In this document: positions 34,905 through 40,944 of the stretch, one piece after another
Layout of the letters: each line of letters opens with the position of its first letter
Numbering within the stretch: the stretch's first letter is position 1
Source of the DNA: an uncultured Collinsella sp.
GTDB taxonomy: Bacteria; Actinomycetota; Coriobacteriia; Coriobacteriales; Coriobacteriaceae
Length of the DNA: 64,000 nt
Assembly: GCA_959023295.1 (NCBI GenBank)
Contig: CAUFBM010000005.1
Span: 65,690-129,689, forward strand
Direction: 5' to 3'
Notes under the pieces: model-generated
What the model was told of the DNA's origin: nothing
Database searches by the model: none
Seen by the model: only the letters and a program-made list of their open reading frames with translations
Position numbers and translations under genes: made by a program

Positions 34905-34991
34905 GCGGGCGTGGCGGAATTGGCAGACGCGTACGGTTCAGGTCCGTATGGGGGCAACCCCATGAAGGTTCAAGTCCTTTCGCCCGCACCA
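34905..34991 (+). tRNA. tRNA-Leu (CAG)
   Basis: This 87-nt class II tRNA has the acceptor GCGGGCG/CGCCCGC, anticodon loop TTCAGGT with CAG, a long variable arm (TGGGGGCAACCCCA) and encoded ACCA. Confidence 0.95.
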
Positions 34992-35226
34992 TTAAATGAA
35001 AGAGCTCCCAGCAATGGGGGCTTTTTTGTTATGGGCCCATCGCAGGGACTTGAACCTGTGAAGGAGCGAGCGTAAAGAAAACGCGGAGCGTTTTTAGCGA
35101 GCTGGCGAGGACGCCGGCAGGCGGGCGAAGCCGGTGCGGATCCGCGAAGCGGATACGCGGACGTCCTTTCGCCCACACCATTGATTGAAAGAGCTCCCAG
35201 CAATGGGAGCTTTTTTGTTATGGGCC
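34974..35226 (+). repeat. tRNA-Leu tail-duplication element
   Basis: Tail plus terminator (34974-35037) recurs at 35163-35226 (period 189 bp) with a few changes, including one in the acceptor stem copy. Between them come an inverted T-arm-like copy (GGGACTTGAACC near 35047) and hairpins AAAACGC/GCGTTTT, CGCCGGC/GCCGGTG and ATCCGC/GCGGAT. No gene is present in 34992-35297. Confidence 0.85.
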
Positions 35227-35297
35227 TCCTGTTGGTGTCACGTGGCTGCTTCGTGCGGGTATCCTAGTGCCAACGTGTGCCTATCAGAGGAGAGACC

Positions 35298-36236
35298 ATG
35301 CTGTTGTCCGGTATCATTGCCGCCCTTACGAGCCTTCTGCTTCCCATCATCATTTTGCTGCTACTGCTTCCTAACGCCTGCTATGTCGTTGAACAACAGC
35401 ATGCCGTGATCATCGAGCGTCTGGGCAAGTTTAACCGCATCGTCAACGCGGGCTTCCACATGAAGGTGCCCGTGATCGACCGCAAGGCCGCCACGGTGAG
35501 CCTGCGCACCATGAAAAACGGTTTTGGCATCGACGTTAAGACCCAGGACAACGTGACCATCGGCCTTGAGGTCTCTGCTCAGTACCACGTGAGCTATGAC
35601 ATGGGCGCCGGCCCGGCAGATTCGGGTATCTACAAGAGCTACTACATGCTGCAGGAGCCCGTCGACCAGATGCGCGATTTCATCACCGATGCCCTACGCT
35701 CTTCTATCCCTGTCTACACGCTCGATGAGGTCTTTGCCAAGAAGGATGACATCGCCAAGGACGTCAACGCCACTGTGTCCGAGCAGATGGCTGCCTACGG
35801 GTTCACTCTCGTATCGACGCTCATCACCAAGATCGCGCTGCCGACCGAGGTCGAGAACTCCATGAACGACATCAATGCCGCCCAGCGCAAGCGCGCTGCT
35901 GCGCAGGAGCTCGCCGAGGCCGACCGCATCAAGCGCGTCACCGAGGCGACCGCCGAGGCCGAGGCGATGGAAAAGGCGGGCGAAGGCATCGCTAACCAGC
36001 GCAAGGCCATCGCGCTGGGCATCAAGGATTCGCTCGAGATCATCCAGGAGACGGGTGTCGGCAACGACGAGGCCAACCAGCTGTTCATGTTTACGCAGTG
36101 GTCCGAGATGATGACGGAGTTCGCTCGTACGGGTAAAACCTCGACGGTCGTGCTGCCGAGCGATTTCTCGCAGTCGGCCTCGATGTTCGAGCAGATGCTG
36201 ACTGCCGGCAAAGTTCAAAACGATTCGAAGGAGTAG
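35298..36236 (+). CDS. SPFH/band-7 (stomatin/prohibitin-like) membrane protein
   Basis: This 312-residue protein has an N-terminal transmembrane segment (about 5-28), the SPFH domain (AVIIERLGKFNRIVNAGFHMKVP onward, about 35-195) and a helical region. The helical region is the Ala/Glu-rich AAQRKRAAAQELAEADRIKR, typical of oligomer-forming stomatins. Such proteins organise membrane microdomains and proteases. It has no NfeD partner next to it. GAGGAGAGACC precedes the ATG at 35298. Confidence 0.9.
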   Translation: MLLSGIIAALTSLLLPIIILLLLLPNACYVVEQQHAVIIERLGKFNRIVNAGFHMKVPVIDRKAATVSLRTMKNGFGIDVKTQDNVTIGLEVSAQYHVSYDMGAGPADSGIYKSYYMLQEPVDQMRDFITDALRSSIPVYTLDEVFAKKDDIAKDVNATVSEQMAAYGFTLVSTLITKIALPTEVENSMNDINAAQRKRAAAQELAEADRIKRVTEATAEAEAMEKAGEGIANQRKAIALGIKDSLEIIQETGVGNDEANQLFMFTQWSEMMTEFARTGKTSTVVLPSDFSQSASMFEQMLTAGKVQNDSKE

Positions 36237-36242
36237 ACGCGC

Positions 36243-36713
36243 GTGAAATACACCGTTGTATGCGTCGGTAAGCTCAAAGAGCGTTTTTGGAAGGATGCCT
36301 GCGCTGAGTACACCAAGCGCCTAGGTGCCTATGCCAAGGTGGATATCCGCGAGGTGGCCGATATCGACCCGGCTAAGGCGGGCGGCGTGGATGCCGCGCG
36401 CGACAAGGAGGGGGCGGCGATTCTTGCAACCCTGCCGCCTCGAGCGCATGTGATCTTGCTGGCCATTGAGGGCAAAGAGCGCTCAAGCGAGGAGCTTTCG
36501 GCGCGGCTCGATGATCTTATGCTGCGTGGTAACAGCGACATCGCCTTTGTGATTGGCGGATCGGACGGCGTGAGCGATGATGTGCGCGCACGAGCCGACG
36601 AGATGCTCAGCTTTGGACGCATTACCTTGCCGCATAACTTGGCGCGCGTGGTGCTGCTGGAGCAAATCTACCGCGCCTGCAAGATCAGCCGTGGCGAGCC
36701 GTATCACAAATAG
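36243..36713 (+). CDS. rlmH: 23S rRNA (pseudouridine-1915 N3)-methyltransferase
   Basis: RlmH is a SPOUT methyltransferase acting on position 1915 of 23S rRNA in the assembled ribosome. The 156 residues start VKYTVVCVGKLKERFWKDAC, carry FVIGGSDGVSDDV, and end with RVVLLEQIYRACKISRGEPYHK, all close to the family consensus. The GTG start is 7 bp after the SPFH gene, so the two are probably co-transcribed. Confidence 0.95.
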   Translation: MKYTVVCVGKLKERFWKDACAEYTKRLGAYAKVDIREVADIDPAKAGGVDAARDKEGAAILATLPPRAHVILLAIEGKERSSEELSARLDDLMLRGNSDIAFVIGGSDGVSDDVRARADEMLSFGRITLPHNLARVVLLEQIYRACKISRGEPYHK

Positions 36714-36786
36714 GTCGGCAATACGAAACAATGCCGTGGGACAATAGCCTTCGTTTTGAAGAACGTGTCTGAAAGGACTATGAGAT

Positions 36787-37557
36787 ATGAAGATTGGATT
36801 TGTCGGCTTTGGCAATATGGCGAGCGCTATGGCCGATGGCTGGATCGCCGCCGGTGTGGCTGCGAGCGATATGTGCGCCTGCGCGGGCCACTACGACGCC
36901 TTGGTTGAGCGCTGTGAGGCGCGTGGGATGGTTGCCTGTCGTGATGCGGCGGAGGTTGTCGCCGCATCCGATATCGTGGTTGCTGCGGTCAAGCCATACA
37001 TGATCGAGAAGGTCTTCGCTCCGCTCAAAGACACCCTTGCTGACAAGGTTGTCCTTTCGGTCGCCTGGACTTGGGATAGTGCCAAGTGGGAACAGGTCCT
37101 GCCGGGTGTCGCGCACATCTCGACGGTGCCCAACACACCGGTTTCGGTGGGCGAAGGCGTCATCGCCTGCGAGAAGTCCTCTACACTCAACGACGAGCAG
37201 CGTGCCGTGGTGCTCGACCTGCTCGGTAAGCTTGGCACCGTCGTCGAGCTCGACACGAGCCTGCTGTTTGTGGGCGGCACCGTGGGCGGTTGCGCCCCGG
37301 CATTTGTTGCCATGGCGATTGAGGCCCTCGGCGACGCGGCCGTCAAGCACGGCATTCCGCGCGCCGATGCCTATCGCATTGTGAGCCAGATGGTGCTGGG
37401 CACGGCAAAGCTGCAGCTTGCGACTGGTCAGCATCCTGCGGCGATGAAGGATGCCGTATGCTCGCCCGGCGGTGCCACCATCAAGGGCGTCGTCGCGCTT
37501 GAGGACGCCGGCATGCGCAGCGCCCTGGTCAAGGCCATCGACGCCACCCTCCAGTAA
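36787..37557 (+). CDS. proC: Pyrroline-5-carboxylate reductase
   Basis: ProC reduces pyrroline-5-carboxylate to proline with NAD(P)H. The 256 residues have the N-terminal Rossmann motif IGFVGFGNMASAM, VVAAVKPYMIEKV, PNTPVSVGEGV, and the C-terminal dimer domain with SPGGATIKGVVALEDAGMR. It is slightly shorter than most ProC (about 265-275). The next feature downstream is a perfect long palindrome that may serve as terminator. Confidence 0.93.
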   Translation: MKIGFVGFGNMASAMADGWIAAGVAASDMCACAGHYDALVERCEARGMVACRDAAEVVAASDIVVAAVKPYMIEKVFAPLKDTLADKVVLSVAWTWDSAKWEQVLPGVAHISTVPNTPVSVGEGVIACEKSSTLNDEQRAVVLDLLGKLGTVVELDTSLLFVGGTVGGCAPAFVAMAIEALGDAAVKHGIPRADAYRIVSQMVLGTAKLQLATGQHPAAMKDAVCSPGGATIKGVVALEDAGMRSALVKAIDATLQ

Positions 37558-37569
37558 AACCCGCCATTT

Positions 37570-37704
37570 AGGGACAGGTTTATTTTGGCAGGTTTTTCCT
37601 GCGGCTTTATCTCTATAGCAAAAAGCGCCCCGCAACTGGCTCAATTCCAGTTGCGGGGCGCTTGCGTTTGCCCAGACAAAACCGACCAAAATAAACCTGT
37701 CCCT
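37570..37704. repeat. Two-tier perfect inverted repeat (MITE-like)
   Basis: The outer arms are perfect over 19 bp (AGGGACAGGTTTATTTTGG, 37570-37588; complement 37686-37704). The inner arms are perfect over 17 bp (37624-37640 and 37648-37664, GCGCCCCGCAACTGG). The loop is 7 nt. It lies between proC and the minus-strand small gene. Confidence 0.85.
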
Positions 37705-37714
37705 TTCTGGCAGG

Positions 37715-37888
37715 TTAGTCCCAGAAGCCGTCTTGATCGTCCTCGGATTTGGGTCCGCGGTCGACATACATCTTATGGGTGCGCTTCTCCATTACAAAGG
37801 CAAGAATCGCAAACAGTAGGATGCCGCCGGCGAAAAGGATGGCAAAACCGGTGCGGGTGCCAAACAAAAAGGAAAAAACTGCGTCCAT
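37715..37888 (-). CDS. Small single-pass membrane protein (57 aa)
   Basis: The ATG at 37886-37888 and TAA at 37715-37717 enclose 57 codons. The protein has MDAVFSFLFGTRTG, then a transmembrane helix (about 15-33, AILFAGGILLFAILAFV), a basic stop-transfer (EKRTHK) and an acidic tail SEDDQDGFWD. AAGAAGG lies about 6 bp upstream on the minus strand. The hydrophobic-then-basic layout and the ribosome binding site support a real gene. The function is unknown. It is divergent from serS. Confidence 0.7.
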   Translation of the reverse strand: MDAVFSFLFGTRTGFAILFAGGILLFAILAFVMEKRTHKMYVDRGPKSEDDQDGFWD

Positions 37889-37931
37889 TGGGTGCCTTCT
37901 TGCGTAGTTGAGTTGGGTCGTAAACGCTCAT

Positions 37932-37969
37932 AAGTATATACTTGCCCATACATGTACAAGGTTGCAACC
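37932..37969. promoter_or_regulatory. Divergent promoter region with two palindromes
   Basis: AAGTATATACTT (37932-37943) is a perfect 12-bp palindrome containing TATA -10-like sequence for either strand. GGTTGCAACC (37960-37969) is a perfect 10-bp palindrome before serS. No regulator can be named. Confidence 0.35.
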
Positions 37970-37999
37970 TAAATGGAATGTATATCGCCGGAGGATCTA

Positions 38000-39283
38000 A
38001 TGCTTGATATCAAGTTTGTTCGCGAGAACCCCGATGCCATCGATACCGCCATGGCAAATCGCCAGACGTCTTGGGATCGCGAGAAGTTCTTTGAACTCGA
38101 CGACGAGCGCCGTGCCGTCATCACCGAGGTCGAGGAGCTCCAGGCCACGCGTAACGCCGAGTCCAAGAAGATTGGCGCCCTGATGAAGGAGGGCAAGAAG
38201 GACGAGGCCGAGGCCGCTAAGGAGGCCGTGCGCGCCGTCAACGAGAAGATCGACGGTCTGGCCGAGCGCCGTACCGCTCTTGAGCAGGAGCAGTACGACT
38301 TCATGTCTCACCTGCCCAACATTCCGTGCGAGGCTACCCCGTACGGTAAGGACGAGGACGAGAACATCGAGCGTCGCCGCTGGGGCACTCCGCGCGAGTT
38401 CGACTTCGACTTTAAGCCGCACTGGGATCTGGGCACCGACCTCGACATCCTCGACTTCGAGCGTGGCAACAAGCTCTCCGGCAGCCGCTTCACCGTTCTC
38501 GGTGGCGCCGGCGCCCGTCTTGAGCGCGCCCTCATCAACTTCTTCCTGGACACGCACACCAGCCGTGGCTTTAAGGAGTGGTGGCCGCCCATCGTCGTCA
38601 AGCGTCAGACCATGTTTGGCACGGGTCAGCTGCCCAAGTTCGAGGACGACGCCTATCACGTCTCGGGCGACAACTTTCTGATCCCTACCGCCGAGGTCGT
38701 GCTTACCAACCTGCACGCCGGCGAGGTTCTCGATGCTGATACCCTGCCGCGCCGCTACACCGCCTTCACCCCCTGCTTCCGCGAGGAGGCCGGCTCCGCT
38801 GGTCGCGACACCCGCGGCATCATCCGCCAGCACGAGTTCGACAAGGTCGAGATGGTCAAGTTTGCCAAGCCGGAGGAGTCCGACGAGGAGCTCGAGAGCA
38901 TGACCGCCGAGGCCGAGTACCTGCTGCAGCAGCTGGGCCTGCCGTATCGCGTGATTAGCCTGTGCACCGGCGACCTGGGCTTCTCTGCCCGTCAGACCTA
39001 CGACATCGAGGTCTGGCTGCCGAGCTATAACGCCTACAAGGAGATCAGCTCCTGCTCTAACTGCGGCGATTTCCAGGCCCGTCGCGCCAACATCAAATAT
39101 CGCGACCCCGAGAACTTCAAGGGCTCGCGCTACCTGCACACCCTCAACGGTTCCGGCCTGCCGGCTGGCCGCACCATGGCCGCCATTCTGGAGAACTACC
39201 AGAACGCCGACGGCACCATCACGGTCCCCGAGGTTCTTCGTCCTTACATGGGCGGCCTCGAGAAGATCGAGCCGGTCGCGTAG
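38000..39283 (+). CDS. serS: Seryl-tRNA synthetase
   Basis: This class II synthetase has 427 residues. The N-terminal antiparallel coiled-coil (about 25-105) reaches the tRNA-Ser variable arm. Motif 2 shows CFREEAGSAGRDTRGIIRQH and motif 3 GSGLPAGRTMAAILE. ATG 38000 follows CCGGAGGA; an upstream ATG in frame lacks a ribosome binding site. No T-box is seen. A terminator lies at 39306-39336. Confidence 0.97.
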   Translation: MLDIKFVRENPDAIDTAMANRQTSWDREKFFELDDERRAVITEVEELQATRNAESKKIGALMKEGKKDEAEAAKEAVRAVNEKIDGLAERRTALEQEQYDFMSHLPNIPCEATPYGKDEDENIERRRWGTPREFDFDFKPHWDLGTDLDILDFERGNKLSGSRFTVLGGAGARLERALINFFLDTHTSRGFKEWWPPIVVKRQTMFGTGQLPKFEDDAYHVSGDNFLIPTAEVVLTNLHAGEVLDADTLPRRYTAFTPCFREEAGSAGRDTRGIIRQHEFDKVEMVKFAKPEESDEELESMTAEAEYLLQQLGLPYRVISLCTGDLGFSARQTYDIEVWLPSYNAYKEISSCSNCGDFQARRANIKYRDPENFKGSRYLHTLNGSGLPAGRTMAAILENYQNADGTITVPEVLRPYMGGLEKIEPVA

Positions 39284-39305
39284 GTTGCCTGCATAAGCGA
39301 TTTGC

Positions 39306-39336
39306 AAGGGCGCTCCTTTCTGGGGCGCCCTTTTTG
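39306..39336 (+). terminator. Terminator of serS
   Basis: AAGGGCGCTCC / GGGGCGCCCTTT arms with a short loop are followed by TTTTTG. Confidence 0.85.
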
Positions 39337-39456
39337 TGTGCGGAGCTATACCATATCGTGCGGACAGCTCAATAGAAAACACACGAACAAACGTTCTGTA
39401 TACAGCCATCTACCTGCTATGCTTATGTTAAATAGAAGCGAGAGGAAGGGGATGCG

Positions 39457-39858
39457 ATGGAGCTGTTTGATGAGCGGGTAGTTTTGTTTGAGAGCGATGA
39501 AGGTGGGGAGCACTTACTAGTTACGTGTGAGCCATCGGGTATGGGTGGTTTGGTGGTGCGGCAGACGAGCGAGGGCCCGTTGACCCAATGGTGTTTTGAG
39601 GAGTCGTCGCATGTAGTCGAGACTTTTGTGACGCACGAGGGGCTTGTGGCGCTTGAGCGGTTCTATGGAGTTGGGACTTCTAACCAGGTCGCGCGCATGC
39701 TGAGTATCTCGTTTGCCGATTATGACTGTGCCCAGCGGGTGCGCTCGCTTTTGAAGGAGCTCGGTGCTGGGTTCGATGTGGTTGAAAACCGATTGATCGC
39801 ATGGGGGACGCTGACGCATACGGAGCTGCGTAAGGAACATATTCTCAAAAAAGTTTGA
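39457..39858 (+). CDS. Conserved-looking hypothetical protein (133 aa)
   Basis: I do not recognise a domain in this 133-residue soluble protein. It starts MELFDERVVLFESDEGGEHLL and ends with a basic ILKKV. Codon use is less GC-biased than in its neighbours (several TTG, AGT, ACG). GAGAGGAAGGGG stands 8 bp before the ATG. Its 3' end overlaps the AT-rich block of the tRNA-Arg1 promoter. Confidence 0.65.
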   Translation: MELFDERVVLFESDEGGEHLLVTCEPSGMGGLVVRQTSEGPLTQWCFEESSHVVETFVTHEGLVALERFYGVGTSNQVARMLSISFADYDCAQRVRSLLKELGAGFDVVENRLIAWGTLTHTELRKEHILKKV

Positions 39859-39866
39859 GATTGTGC

Positions 39867-39896
39867 TTGACTCCAACTAACTAAAGTGGTTTTATA
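39867..39896 (+). promoter_or_regulatory. tRNA-Arg1 promoter
   Basis: TTGACT (39867-39872) and TTTATA (39891-39896), spacer 18 bp, preceded by CTCAAAAAAGTTTGAGATT. Confidence 0.6.
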
Positions 39897-39907
39897 TATC
39901 TTGCGCT

Positions 39908-39984
39908 GCGGCGTTACCTCAGCTGGATAGAGGGTCTGACTACGAATCAGAACGTCATAGGTTCGAATCCTATACGCCGCACCA
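39908..39984 (+). tRNA. tRNA-Arg (ACG), copy 1
   Basis: This 77-nt cloverleaf has acceptor GCGGCGT/ACGCCGC, anticodon loop CTACGAA with ACG, T-loop TTCGAAT and encoded ACCA. It is identical in sequence to the copies at 40338 and 40683. Confidence 0.96.
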
Positions 39985-40246
39985 ATCGAACTTGAAGCCT
40001 CCGGCAACGGGGGCTTTTCTTTTATGGCAACACCGCATGGATTCGAACCTCGGTCGAGGCGCGAGCGTGAAGCGGATGCGGAGCGTCCGTAGCGAGCGGG
40101 CGAGCGCGCCGGCAGGCGGGCGAAGCCGGCGCGGATCCGCGCAGCGGATGCGCGGAATCCTATACGCCGCACCAATCGAACTTGAAGCCTCCGGCAACGG
40201 GGACTTTTCTTTTTTGGAAACCATGCATGGATTCGAACCTCGGTCG
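39965..40246 (+). repeat. tRNA-Arg1 tail-duplication element
   Basis: A 92-nt segment (tRNA tail, terminator and inverted T-arm-like copy, 39965-40056) recurs at 40155-40246, period 190 bp. The core between them folds into CGGATGC/GCGTCCG (40073-40089), perfect GCGCCGGC/GCCGGCGC (40106-40132) and ATCCGC/GCGGAT hairpins. Confidence 0.87.
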
Positions 40247-40296
40247 GGGTGTGAACAGCCTAATCACCACTCCGTAAAATTTTTTCAAATTGTCGC

Positions 40297-40325
40297 TTGA
40301 CCCATCGGGGGCTCGCGTGCATAAT
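40297..40325 (+). promoter_or_regulatory. tRNA-Arg2 promoter
   Basis: TTGACC (40297-40302), 17 bp, CATAAT (40320-40325), with AAAATTTTTTCAAATT directly upstream. Confidence 0.8.
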
Positions 40326-40337
40326 AATCCGTGCGTT

Positions 40338-40414
40338 GCGGCGTTACCTCAGCTGGATAGAGGGTCTGACTACGAATCAGAACGTCATAGGTTCGAATCC
40401 TATACGCCGCACCA
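40338..40414 (+). tRNA. tRNA-Arg (ACG), copy 2
   Basis: Identical to copies 1 and 3 over 77 nt, with its own promoter and terminator. Confidence 0.96.
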
Positions 40415-40565
40415 ATTGACTTTAAAGCTCCCGGCAACGGGGGCTTTTCTTATATGGGAGCATTGCGGAGATTCGAACCTCGGTCGAAGCCGGAGTGGAT
40501 GCGCGGAATCCTATACGTCGCACCAATAGACTTTAAAGCTCCCAACAACGACTGCTCTTCTATAT
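40395..40565 (+). repeat. Decayed tail-duplication element after tRNA-Arg2
   Basis: The second tail copy starts at 40506 (period only 111 bp): most of the core is deleted. The copied acceptor stem has a substitution (TACGTCGC) and the copied terminator has lost its 3' arm. The inverted T-arm-like copy GATTCGAACCTCGGTCGA remains. Confidence 0.75.
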
Positions 40566-40641
40566 CGCGAGGCGTCGAAGATCGCACCAAGCCCTCCAAA
40601 TGAGTAAAAACTAAATTCAATAACTTTTTTTGAAAAAATGC

Positions 40642-40670
40642 TTGACCATTATTCAGTCTATGTGCATAAT
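40642..40670 (+). promoter_or_regulatory. tRNA-Arg3 promoter
   Basis: TTGACC (40642-40647), 17 bp, CATAAT (40665-40670), with AACTTTTTTTGAAAAAAT directly upstream. Confidence 0.8.
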
Positions 40671-40682
40671 AATCAACAAGTC

Positions 40683-40759
40683 GCGGCGTTACCTCAGCTG
40701 GATAGAGGGTCTGACTACGAATCAGAACGTCATAGGTTCGAATCCTATACGCCGCACCA
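40683..40759 (+). tRNA. tRNA-Arg (ACG), copy 3
   Basis: Identical 77-nt copy with its own promoter. The terminator CCTCCGGCGACGGGGGC plus T-run follows. Confidence 0.96.
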
Positions 40760-40851
40760 TTTGAGCTTGAAGCCTCCGGCGACGGGGGCTTTTCTTTTAT
40801 GGAAACACCGCATGGATTCGAACCTCGGTCGAGGCGCGAGCGTGAAGCGGA
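40740..40851 (+). repeat. Truncated tail element after tRNA-Arg3
   Basis: Tail, terminator, inverted T-arm-like copy and the first core bases (GCGAGCGTGAAGCGGA) match copy 1, then similarity stops abruptly. No second tail is present. The rest of the gap to 40945 shows no gene. Confidence 0.75.
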
Positions 40852-40944
40852 CTATTTCTTATCGACTCGTGTAAGATTCCGAGTAGGTGTCGCGGCCCAT
40901 CCGCGACCACTCCTTCTTTCAACGACTGATCAGGGTGATATTTC

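Noticed and set aside
39720..40300. Small open frames across the tRNA-Arg array that look like repeated proteins
   Set aside because: They are translations of tRNA sequence and its tail repeats. The recurring peptide comes from the tRNA itself.
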